Positions 5,457 to 11,034 are shown, counted from the first letter of the stretch. The stretch is DNA of 20,063 nucleotides from a virus (IMGVR_UViG_3300030203_000037:1-20063); one strand, 5' to 3'. The notes: generated from the letters alone by a model not told the origin. Made by a program: numbers and translations.

Positions 5457-6200
5457 TTAAAAAATCCTTTGCTGGACCCGGGCTATCCTTTTATATGACA
5501 TATCTATATATTCTTTTTTTATTTCGATACCTATATATCTGCGCCCTAATGATTTGCAAGCTACTGCAGTAGTACCTGAACCAATAAAAGGATCAAGAAT
5601 TATATCATCCTTGTTTGAATGTATTTCTATTAAATGTTGTATTAAAGAAATGGGTTTTTCTGTTGGATGATTGGTTACTCCATAACAAGATTTATTAGAT
5701 GTTTCATAAAAATTATGCATTTCTTTTTGTTGTTTGAAATTGAATGTTTTAAATTTGCCCTTACTACCAATCCATATAAATTCACAAGCACTTAAATAGT
5801 TGACCTTACGGAAAGATGGGACAGGATTGGTTTTATGCCAAGTAAATATCGTTCTCGTTCTTACTCCATATTCTTTGCTTATCCAATTCAAATAACTTAT
5901 ATCTTCTTTATTAAAAAATGATATAATCGTTCCATTTGTTTTTAATATTCGACAACATTCTTTTAACCAATTCTTTGTAAAAGATAAAAATTCTTCTCTT
6001 TTCATATTGTCCCAATCACCAAAATCATAGTTTAAAGATTTTTTTCTTCTCATAATCGGAGAATTTAATTTACTTCTATCTCTGTTATCGTTTAGTTTAG
6101 AAATATTATATGGTGGATCGGCCAATATCATATCTACATAGTTATCTGGTAACTTCGGTAATTCGGTTATAGCGTTTCCTAAAATTATTGTGTTAATCAT
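5457..6200 (-). CDS. DNA amino-methyltransferase, DPPY type (247 aa)
   Basis: A beta-class N6-adenine / N4-cytosine DNA methyltransferase. Catalytic motif IV ADPPYN lies at about residues 27-32 and the SAM-binding motif I DPFIGSGTTAVA at about 203-214, with HPTEKP at 178-183 just before it. This circular order (IV then I) defines the class. DPPY favours adenine as the target. The length is normal for a solitary phage enzyme and no restriction subunit is next to it. It likely protects phage DNA or changes expression. The ATG at 6200 has AAAGGAAG. The gene follows the m5C enzyme by 13 bases, and the two genes end in a near-identical 3' sequence encoding KRIARV. Recognition sequence unknown. Confidence 0.92.
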   Translation of the reverse strand: MINTIILGNAITELPKLPDNYVDMILADPPYNISKLNDNRDRSKLNSPIMRRKKSLNYDFGDWDNMKREEFLSFTKNWLKECCRILKTNGTIISFFNKEDISYLNWISKEYGVRTRTIFTWHKTNPVPSFRKVNYLSACEFIWIGSKGKFKTFNFKQQKEMHNFYETSNKSCYGVTNHPTEKPISLIQHLIEIHSNKDDIILDPFIGSGTTAVACKSLGRRYIGIEIKKEYIDMSYKRIARVQQRIF

Positions 6201-6213
6201 TAATAAACTTCCT

Positions 6214-7335
6214 TTAGCTCGAAACCCGAGCTATCCTTTTACCAATTTCCGTTATTACATTTACAGTTACCGCATTACCTAAACATTTATACCTTTGTGT
6301 ATCGCTTATTCCTTCTGTCCAACCATCAGGAAAGCCCTGTAATCTTTCGCACTCGGTAGGAGTTAAGCGCCTAATTTGTCCTATTGCATCATTTATATTA
6401 TCTACTGATTTTAAAAACTCTTTGCTGCTGCCCTGCCTTGTTCCTGTTGCTTCGGTTAAAGTATTCATTATTATATTTAATTTATTATCGGATCTATCAC
6501 TAGGTATAGAACATATTATTCCATTTGTTTTATATGCTCTATCTTGTTGAGATTTATGCCCCTTTCCCGATGTATCCCATTGAGTTTTCTTTATGATAAA
6601 CGTACCGTGGTTCTGATTTCTACCTTCTCCTGGCTTTATACAACCACTCGTTTGCCTTTCATCACTCTCATTATCCTCTTGCATTGTGCTTCCGAGAGGA
6701 AATACTTTTTGTCCACCTGTTCCTCTAAGATGTCCGATAATGTACACCCTTTCCCGGTGCTGTGGGACGGCATAATTCTTGCTGTTAAACACTTCCCATT
6801 CAAGGTCATACCCCAATTCTGAAAGTGAACTGAGGATAATGGCGAAAGTCCTCCCCTCATCGTGATTGAGAAGCCCTTTGACGTTTTCAAGCAAAAGTAG
6901 TTGAGGCCTCTTAACTTTCGCAATCCTGCATATCTCGAAGAACACAATTCCCCGAGGATCTTTGAATCCTTTTCTTTTTCCAGCAATACTGTAAGAAGGG
7001 CAGGGAAATCCTGCGGTGAGCATTTCGTGATCCGGAATAGTTTCAGCTGGGACATCGCAGATATCTCTTGTGTTGAGTTCTTTTTCCCCAAATTGCTTTT
7101 GGTAGATTTTCCAGGCCCAACACTTTTCTTTTTTGTATGGGTCATACGTCCATTCGTTGGCCCACACACAAGAAAATTGTTTCGTTCCCAAGAATGGCTT
7201 GACAATGGTGTCGTTACTTTTACTTTCTTGTTGAATCCTTTGTTGTGTCCTCTCGGTAATTGTATCATTCGCTTTTTCAAGCCCATATCTAAATCCTCCT
7301 ATTCCCGCAAATAATTCTATATATCTAATCTCCAT
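6214..7335 (-). CDS. DNA (cytosine-5) methyltransferase (373 aa)
   Basis: All core m5C methyltransferase motifs are present: I, FAGIGGFRYGLE (residues 9-20); IV, GFPCPSYS with catalytic Cys112; VI, ENVKGL (150-155); VIII, QHRERVYIIG (192-201); IX, RRLTPTECERLQGFPDGW near the C-terminus; X, GNAVTV. The target-recognition region lies about 205-320 and is polar. An extra polar stretch (about 22-50, rich in Thr, Gln and Ser) follows motif I. The ATG at 7335 has GGATAGGAATT upstream. The middle of the gene (about 6640-7290) is distinctly richer in G and C than its neighbours and stays open in other frames, suggesting this core was acquired more recently than the flanks. It is probably a solitary protective enzyme; specificity unknown. 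Confidence 0.93.
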   Translation of the reverse strand: MEIRYIELFAGIGGFRYGLEKANDTITERTQQRIQQESKSNDTIVKPFLGTKQFSCVWANEWTYDPYKKEKCWAWKIYQKQFGEKELNTRDICDVPAETIPDHEMLTAGFPCPSYSIAGKRKGFKDPRGIVFFEICRIAKVKRPQLLLLENVKGLLNHDEGRTFAIILSSLSELGYDLEWEVFNSKNYAVPQHRERVYIIGHLRGTGGQKVFPLGSTMQEDNESDERQTSGCIKPGEGRNQNHGTFIIKKTQWDTSGKGHKSQQDRAYKTNGIICSIPSDRSDNKLNIIMNTLTEATGTRQGSSKEFLKSVDNINDAIGQIRRLTPTECERLQGFPDGWTEGISDTQRYKCLGNAVTVNVITEIGKRIARVSS

Positions 7336-7377
7336 AATTCCTATCCTTAAACTTCATCACCCCACAAATCCCACCCT

Positions 7378-7560
7378 TTATATATTTCCGGGAAACGTAC
7401 ATTCAAATAATATATTTGATAGTTTTATATATAATTTATCGGGATTGATTTTATCTATTATTATTTTTTGTTTCCTGGTTATCCTTTCAATATCTAAAAT
7501 AGACAAACAAGTCATTAAGGCCCTTATTTCTTGTTTATGAAGTTCAACTTTTATTTTCAT
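7378..7560 (-). CDS. Small hypothetical protein (60 aa)
   Basis: A 60-residue helical protein, MKIKVELHKQEIRALMTCL then RITRKQKIIIDKINPDKLY. It overlaps the gene upstream by four bases (7557-7560), so translation is probably coupled. It ends 42 bases before the m5C methyltransferase start. No family is recognised. A short helix-turn-helix-like pattern could be imagined, but there is no clear motif. Confidence 0.55.
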   Translation of the reverse strand: MKIKVELHKQEIRALMTCLSILDIERITRKQKIIIDKINPDKLYIKLSNILFECTFPGNI

Positions 7561-7811
7561 TCATTTTTTACCTTTCTTTTCCTTACAAGAGGATGTTTCT
7601 GTCTTTTACAGGCAGCAACGATCTTTGCATCTTTTAACCCCACATTAATTATCTGGGCAACCTCAAATTCTGAGAGTTCCACAATAATTTGTCCGCTCCC
7701 GGAATCAAAATCCATTTTCAACCAAAATATATCATTAGTAACATCTACCGTCATCAAACCTCTTACGTTTGAATACTTAGATATTCTTTTACCCCTGGTT
7801 ATTATTTTCAT
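7557..7811 (-). CDS. Hypothetical early protein (84 aa)
   Basis: A beta-rich N-terminal half (VRGLMTVDVTNDIFWLKMDF) is followed by a helix (VELSEFEVAQIINVGLKDAK) and a very basic C-terminus (CKRQKHPLVRKRKVKNE), which could contact nucleic acid. The ATG at 7811 has AAAGGGGG at good spacing. It sits between the topoisomerase-like gene and a four-base overlap with the next small gene. No family is recognised. Confidence 0.55.
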   Translation of the reverse strand: MKIITRGKRISKYSNVRGLMTVDVTNDIFWLKMDFDSGSGQIIVELSEFEVAQIINVGLKDAKIVAACKRQKHPLVRKRKVKNE

Positions 7812-7816
7812 TTTAA

Positions 7817-8650
7817 TTAAATCCCCCTTTCTATAAACTTATTCAATTTGTCTTTCTCATCTTTCTCTCTTCTTAGTGTTTGTGCCAAATAGCCTTCATG
7901 AATATTTTGCAGTATACAACCTTCAACAATCCTTCTGAGTACGTCCGGGGGTAGAGAATCAAGTTCTACCACCATATCGGAGCCATAGATATTAACGAAT
8001 TTATTATAATTAGGATCACTTTGTTTGGCTGGGTCAGAAGGTAATCGATATTCTTTTATCTGTTCCTGGGTTAAAGCGATCCTTTCGAAATTGATAAATA
8101 CGCCAAAATCCATAACTCTTTTTTTTATCGAATCGTAAATAGATAATCCCGAAGGGTCGAAATCACCACAATAATATAGGTGGCACTTTTTATCGCTTTG
8201 GGCTTTATATCTCCCGGCAGTCCTATATACTTCCGTCCGGGATAACTGTCCTCTGGCCACCATTAGAGAAACATCATATCGGTAGGTAATCTCAGTCAAG
8301 ACACTTCGCAGGGCATCCTTTTCAGTCCAGATTTCTAAGTAATTATCCTGGTTTTGCCATTTATCTTTACGGTAGGATCTTTTAACTACTTTCATAAATT
8401 CATTAAGATCGGTCCAGGAGCCTAACTTATCTATTACCCTTAATCGATCAGCAAAACCTTCCTCCGGTAATATCCCCTCATCCCTACCCGATACGCAAAG
8501 CCGGGACAGTTTTTTATAATATCTTTGCTCGTTGGGGATGATCTGTCTGGCCACCAATTGATAATATATTTGCCTAAGTGTTAGAGCAAAATCATAATTA
8601 CTTATTATTTTTTGTACTTGTGTCAAAAGTTCTAAAGATTGCTTTTGCAC
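7817..8650 (-). CDS. Spo11/TopoVI-A-like protein, Mini-A type (277 aa)
   Basis: The sequence reads like a shortened topoisomerase VI A subunit. Residues 24-32, TLRQIYYQL, match the 5Y-CAP motif around the catalytic tyrosine (Tyr30, or Tyr29). The downstream helix (YYKKLSRLCVSGRDEGILPE, 44-63) fits the same winged-helix domain. A Toprim domain follows, with Glu110 in WTEKDALR and the acidic pair Asp163/Asp165 in GDFDPSG, the metal-binding positions. Spo11 and TopoVI-A cut DNA through a 5'-phosphotyrosyl link. Mini-A proteins are stand-alone homologues on mobile elements without a known ATPase partner, and none is visible here. The start is GTG at 8650 with AAGGGG upstream; an in-frame stop lies just before. 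A role in phage replication or recombination is inference. Confidence 0.78.
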   Translation of the reverse strand: MQKQSLELLTQVQKIISNYDFALTLRQIYYQLVARQIIPNEQRYYKKLSRLCVSGRDEGILPEEGFADRLRVIDKLGSWTDLNEFMKVVKRSYRKDKWQNQDNYLEIWTEKDALRSVLTEITYRYDVSLMVARGQLSRTEVYRTAGRYKAQSDKKCHLYYCGDFDPSGLSIYDSIKKRVMDFGVFINFERIALTQEQIKEYRLPSDPAKQSDPNYNKFVNIYGSDMVVELDSLPPDVLRRIVEGCILQNIHEGYLAQTLRREKDEKDKLNKFIERGI

Positions 8651-8679
8651 CTTACCGCAACCCCTTTATAATTATTATC

Positions 8680-8913
8680 TCAATTAGAATGATTAGTCTT
8701 TTCATATTCTACATAACCTTTATTTTCGCAATCCTCTAACTTACACCATTTCGGAAAGTGGCCTCTCATAATTAAATCTTTATTTAATATTCTAAAACTA
8801 CCATTTTTTCTCCTGGAATCCGGGTTGATGCATCTAAATCTATTTATCTTAATTCCTAGAAAAAATTTATTAAATTTACAAGCAAGACAATAATGAATTC
8901 TCATTAATTTCAA
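8680..8913 (-). CDS. Cys-rich small protein, likely zinc-binding (77 aa)
   Basis: Cysteines occur as YCLAC near the N-terminus, one in RFRCINP and a pair in KWCKLEDC. This spacing suggests one zinc site formed by distant pairs. I favour the TTG at 8913 as the start, 8 bases after GAGAGGGGG; an ATG three codons later would be 17 bases away. The binding site lies in the end of the gene upstream, only 5 bases before, so the two are translated together. No family is recognised. It is one of several Cys-rich small proteins just upstream of the TopoVI-A-like gene. Confidence 0.55.
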   Translation of the reverse strand: MKLMRIHYCLACKFNKFFLGIKINRFRCINPDSRRKNGSFRILNKDLIMRGHFPKWCKLEDCENKGYVEYEKTNHSN

Positions 8914-8918
8914 CTATT

Positions 8919-9125
8919 TTACCCCCTCTCAATTGCTCTTTTTAATTCAGCTTTTTCACTATAATAATCGTATATTCCCTTGCCTCTTTTAAGGCCATGG
9001 CCACATTTTGGACAGCAGTATTGATTTAATTTGTGACCCTGTTCGTGAGTATATTTTGAAATTTTTTGTCCGACTGCTGCCTTCCCTTCCCAGCCACAAT
9101 AACCACAAATTACCTTTATATTCAA
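8919..9125 (-). CDS. Zinc-ribbon protein (68 aa)
   Basis: Two knuckles, ICGYCGWEG (C-x2-C) near the N-terminus and YCCPKCGHG (C-x2-C) about 30 residues later, give a classical zinc ribbon of the rubredoxin or transcription-factor type. The C-terminal third is a charged helix (YYSEKAELKRAIERG). The start is TTG at 9125, placed by an ideal GGGAGG nine bases before it. Such ribbons in phage early operons usually bind nucleic acid or protein partners, but nothing in the sequence tells which. It is co-transcribed with the Cys-rich gene that follows five bases later. Confidence 0.65.
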   Translation of the reverse strand: MNIKVICGYCGWEGKAAVGQKISKYTHEQGHKLNQYCCPKCGHGLKRGKGIYDYYSEKAELKRAIERG

Positions 9126-9179
9126 TTTACTTATCCTCCCGTTTTTAATCTAATTTATAAACAATAAAATATAATTGCG

Positions 9180-9209
9180 GGGGCAGACACAGAGCCGGAG
9201 ACCTACCCC
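9180..9209 (-). ncRNA. GC-rich hairpin in 137-bp gap
   Basis: Minus strand: GGGGTAG (9203-9209) pairs with CTGCCCC (9180-9186), 7 bp with one U-G pair possible only in this strand's RNA, loop 16 nt containing CTGTGT. The same GGGGYAGGT ... CTGTGT ... CTGCCCCC pattern occurs at 3305-3338. The rest of the gap (9126-9262) holds no convincing gene. The hairpin is about 40 nt before the ribosome binding site of the zinc-ribbon gene and has no T run. Confidence 0.5.
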
Positions 9210-9253
9210 AGAACGAGAGCAGAACAAATTTCACAAAAAACTGATCCCGCCAT

Positions 9254-9272
9254 TGTCCCATTTCAAGGGACA
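9254..9272 (-). other. Short hairpin over stop codon
   Basis: Minus strand: TGTCCC (9267-9272) and GGGACA (9254-9259), 6 bp with a 7-nt loop, cover the last codons and stop of the Cys-containing gene. A run of six T follows about 14 bases later, too far for a standard intrinsic terminator. It may partly attenuate or stabilise the 3' end. Confidence 0.35.
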
Positions 9273-9583
9273 TTAATTTCTTCTTGTAAAATTCCCGATT
9301 TATTCAATATAAATTTTTTTCCTGTCCATACAAAACCATTCACTAAATGTCTGCATTTTCCACTTTTCCCATTGCAGGGATTATATTTTTGGCAATCAAG
9401 ACCACAGAAACCCTGTTCTATAAATTCTTGATCTTCTTTACACCACATTTCCCCGCCATAATCTCTTCTCATCTCTAATAGTTTTACCTCTTTTAAATCC
9501 TCATCTATCATGCTTTTGAAATAATCTAATGTATAAACTATTTCACCACAACCTTCTTCCATAAAATATTTCATTTCCCCCAT
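9263..9583 (-). CDS. Cys-containing hypothetical protein (106 aa)
   Basis: The C-terminal half has a tight cysteine cluster: FCGLDCQKYNPCNGKSGKC, then HLVNG. It also has single cysteines at EEGCGE and MWCKED. The spacing C-x3-C-x5-C-x6-C suggests a metal-binding or Fe-S-like knuckle rather than disulfides, since there is no signal peptide. The first half is acidic and helical. Two ATGs three codons apart (9583 and 9574) compete; AGGG lies upstream of both. Function unknown. It belongs to the run of small Cys-rich early proteins. Confidence 0.55.
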   Translation of the reverse strand: MGEMKYFMEEGCGEIVYTLDYFKSMIDEDLKEVKLLEMRRDYGGEMWCKEDQEFIEQGFCGLDCQKYNPCNGKSGKCRHLVNGFVWTGKKFILNKSGILQEEINVP

Positions 9584-9610
9584 TTCCCTTTCTTAATATG
9601 AACCAATCCC

Positions 9611-9796
9611 TTATTTATTATTGATTCTAATTTTTACTTCGTAGACTAATTGGTTAGCTTTATTCTTGATTAATTCTTTTGTTTTTTCGCTAAAAACACC
9701 CATATCAACATAAGGAAATTGACTTGCTGTTAGAATTGTAGACCTAATCTCTTCCTCGAAAATCTTTCTTAACTGCTCTAACTTTTCTTCTTTCAA
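9611..9796 (-). CDS. Small helical hypothetical protein (61 aa)
   Basis: A short charged helical protein (MKEEKLEQLRKIFEEEIR ... EKTKELIKNKANQLVYEVK). It overlaps the gene upstream by four bases (ATGA arrangement at 9793-9796), which argues for translational coupling and supports both frames. No family is recognised. The stop is 28 bases before the next start. Confidence 0.55.
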   Translation of the reverse strand: MKEEKLEQLRKIFEEEIRSTILTASQFPYVDMGVFSEKTKELIKNKANQLVYEVKIRINNK

Positions 9797-10041
9797 TTTC
9801 TCACCCCCTTAAACAAATTAACAATATCTTTTACAATTTCAGGTTCTATTAAAAATTGTTTAATAAATTTATTATTTTTGTTATAAAGCCTTAAAGATAT
9901 ATATTCTAAATTATCATTAGTCTGAACCTTAACTAATTTGTATTTCCTTCCGTTATGAATAACTTCGCCATATTCTTTTAAAACCGTTAACCGATATTTA
10001 CCAAATTTAAAACCTGTTTTTTGTTTTTGTATATTTTCCAT
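9793..10041 (-). CDS. First small gene of early operon after control region (82 aa)
   Basis: A beta-rich small basic protein: GFKFGKYRLTVLKEYGEV, GRKYKLVKVQTNDNLEYISL, then a helix ending EIVKDIVNLFKGVRN. No family is recognised. The ATG at 10041 has AAAAAAGGAAG upstream, placed just after the folded element at 10062-10140. As the first gene after the terminator and structured RNAs it should be the most sensitive to any read-through control there (inference). Confidence 0.55.
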   Translation of the reverse strand: MENIQKQKTGFKFGKYRLTVLKEYGEVIHNGRKYKLVKVQTNDNLEYISLRLYNKNNKFIKQFLIEPEIVKDIVNLFKGVRN

Positions 10042-10061
10042 AATTCACTTCCTTTTTTAAC

Positions 10062-10140
10062 AAGCCTCCGTTTAGGTCCTTATAACTGAGAGCCAAAGTC
10101 TGGGTTCCGGAAAACACTCAGTTTAACCTTGCGGAGGCCT
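10062..10140 (-). ncRNA. Multi-stem structured leader element
   Basis: Minus strand pairing, from outside in: AGGCCTCCG (10132-10140) with CGGAGGCTT (10062-10070), 9 bp with one G-U pair; AGGT (10126-10129) with ACCT (10074-10077); AACTGAG (10117-10123) with CTCAGTT (10084-10090), 7 bp; and an inner region with CCAGA and TTGG that can close a small loop. The G-U pair fits only minus-strand RNA. The element ends about 14 nt before the ribosome binding site. It resembles the element at 1445-1524. Confidence 0.55.
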
Positions 10141-10158
10141 GTTTTTTCCCATAAACAA

Positions 10159-10244
10159 AAATAGCCAAAATAAAAAAAGACCAGATACTAACAGGAGCAC
10201 CGAAGAACCTGTCAAAATATCCGATCTTATTATTTTGGCTATTT
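10159..10244 (-). ncRNA. 86-nt nested hairpin after terminator
   Basis: Three nested stems on the minus strand. Outer: AAATAGCCAAAATAA (10230-10244) with TTATTTTGGCTATTT (10159-10173), 15 bp perfect. Middle: GATCGGATA (10218-10226) with TATCTGGTC (10179-10187), 9 bp with two wobble pairs valid only in this strand's RNA. Inner: ACAGG (10208-10212) with CCTGT (10191-10195), 12-nt loop. It lies downstream of a strong terminator and upstream of the early operon. It may be a small RNA, an anti-termination or processing element; no known class is recognised. Confidence 0.55.
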
Positions 10245-10272
10245 GATTTTATTTCTAAGTGATATAACATAA

Positions 10273-10306
10273 AAAACCCCAGACATCTTTAAATGTCCAG
10301 GGTTTT
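10273..10306 (-). terminator. Intrinsic terminator behind HTH gene
   Basis: Minus strand: AAAACCCTGGACAT (10293-10306) pairs with ATGTCTGGGGTTTT (10273-10286), 14 bp with two wobble pairs, 6-nt loop, followed by further T residues. The wobble pairs fix the direction as minus. The hairpin is extended by flanking GATATAACA (10316-10324) and TGTTATATC (10261-10269). It ends the transcript that starts at the promoter near 10700, unless read-through is allowed. Confidence 0.8.
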
Positions 10307-10315
10307 ATTGTCTTT

Positions 10316-10351
10316 TGTTATATCAAGTGTTATACCAAGTGTTATATCCTA
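10316..10351. repeat. Three tandem 12-bp repeats plus inverted copy
   Basis: On the plus strand TGTTATATCAAG, TGTTATACCAAG and TGTTATATCCTA start at 10316, 10328 and 10340, exactly 12 bp apart. An inverted copy, GATATAACA, lies at 10261-10269 on the other side of the terminator. The AT-rich stretch 10350-10400 next to them could hold a minus-strand promoter (TTGTTG, then TACATA at 17 bp, weak). Such repeats are typical operators or iterons for the neighbouring HTH protein or an initiator. Confidence 0.5.
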
Positions 10352-10431
10352 TAATATATCTTATGTATAGTAATAGTTAAAATACAACAAAATCACGGAT
10401 TTAACCCTGAAACATTTAAAGAATTTTTTAT

Positions 10432-10617
10432 TCAGTTTCCGTTTTCTTTATAAAATTTAAATAATGCCTTTTTATATATCGGCAAGGGATTTTTGGTCTC
10501 TCCCAATTCCCACCGGACTATAGTATGCTCCCGGCACTCAAATTTAATAGCCAATTCTGCCCTTGTCAATCCAGCCTTTTCCCTTAATCCTCTTAATTTG
10601 CCTAAATCGATCTGCAT
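10432..10617 (-). CDS. Cro/XRE-type HTH regulator (61 aa)
   Basis: Nearly the whole protein is one XRE-family helix-turn-helix: LRGLREKAGLTRAELA, then the recognition part CREHTIVRWELGETKNP. It lacks the C-terminal domain of CI-type repressors, so it is Cro-sized. An in-frame TGA stands directly before the ATG at 10617, which fixes this or a later start. The only strong binding site (GGGAGG) lies some 36 bases upstream, so translation initiation here is unusual. A near-consensus promoter with an overlapping inverted repeat lies about 90 bases upstream, suggesting autoregulation. A terminator and 12-bp repeats follow. It is probably the switch regulator for the early operon; no divergent repressor gene is visible. 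Confidence 0.8.
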   Translation of the reverse strand: MQIDLGKLRGLREKAGLTRAELAIKFECREHTIVRWELGETKNPLPIYKKALFKFYKENGN

Positions 10618-10666
10618 TCATTTTACGTCAACAATTTCTTTATAATTGTTTATCCTCCCATTTCAT

Positions 10667-10700
10667 AATATTTTTAGTTAGTATTCCTACCAAAAATATT
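10667..10700. promoter_or_regulatory. Inverted repeat overlapping promoter -10 region
   Basis: AATATTTTT and AAAAATATT flank a 16-bp centre (GTTAGTATTCCTAC inside) and abut the -10 hexamer of the HTH-gene promoter. Position and symmetry suggest an operator at which a dimeric repressor, perhaps the HTH protein itself, would block transcription. In AT-rich DNA such arms can arise by chance. Confidence 0.4.
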
Positions 10701-10726
10701 TTACCAAATGTATATTTACTTGTCAA
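10698..10726 (-). promoter_or_regulatory. Near-consensus sigma70 promoter
   Basis: On the minus strand TTGACA (10721-10726) is followed by a 17-bp spacer and TAAAAT (10698-10703). Both hexamers and the spacing are near ideal for the housekeeping sigma factor. Transcription would enter the HTH gene, starting near position 10690. This is the only strong promoter I see in the window. Confidence 0.85.
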
Positions 10727-10890
10727 CCCCCATCTTCCAATTATTTTAAAAAAAATTAAAAAACATCAGAATGACTAAAAAAATAGCAATATATCATTTA
10801 ATTTTTGTGCAATTATACAAAAATCGCCATAGATGTACGTAGATAACCTTTAAACGCATTCCTTGCTTTTTACATACAATCATAAGCGTA

Positions 10891-10912
10891 TATGTCGAAA
10901 TATCGCGACATA
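10891..10912. promoter_or_regulatory. Operator-like inverted repeat
   Basis: TATGTCG (10891-10897) and CGACATA (10906-10912) form a 7-bp inverted repeat with an 8-bp centre, in the otherwise gene-free stretch between the late terminator and the early promoter (10727-10956). A 22-bp symmetric site fits a repressor dimer. No other gene or obvious attachment site is visible in this stretch. Confidence 0.4.
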
Positions 10913-10956
10913 ATAGCAGAATTGGGGTAGGATTCTATGATTATGATAAATTTGAC

Positions 10957-10983
10957 CCCCGGAGCTTTCTAGAATCTCCGGGG
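10957..10983 (-). terminator. GC-rich hairpin ending late operon
   Basis: CCCCGGAG and CTCCGGGG form a perfect 8-bp stem with an 11-nt loop about 50 bases after the last late gene. On the minus strand the following bases (GTCAAATTTATC) contain only a poor T run, so termination may be weak or factor-assisted. Position after the lysis genes makes a late terminator the best reading. Confidence 0.5.
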
Positions 10984-11034
10984 TTAGGAGATAATTAAGA
11001 TGAAAAAGCATCGCGGGTTAGTGATGAGCGGTAT

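Noticed and set aside
6636-7286. 216-codon open frame on the minus strand inside the m5C methyltransferase
   Set aside because: It lies wholly within a gene with all catalytic motifs and has no domain or binding site of its own; openness reflects the GC-richer core.
6901-7314. 137-codon plus-strand frame opposite the methyltransferase
   Set aside because: Antisense shadow of the conserved gene; no binding site, hydrophobic nonsense-like sequence.
5457-7335. Restriction-modification system
   Set aside because: Two solitary methyltransferases are present but no restriction endonuclease gene is adjacent; the HNH protein has the layout of a homing enzyme.
9203-9253. 16-residue peptide MAGSVFCEICSALVLG
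   Set aside because: Too short, no proper ribosome binding site, and overlaps a hairpin arm; the CxxC is not enough.
10563-10778. 71-codon plus-strand frame over the HTH gene promoter
   Set aside because: Antisense to a strong promoter and the HTH start; low-complexity hydrophobic sequence.
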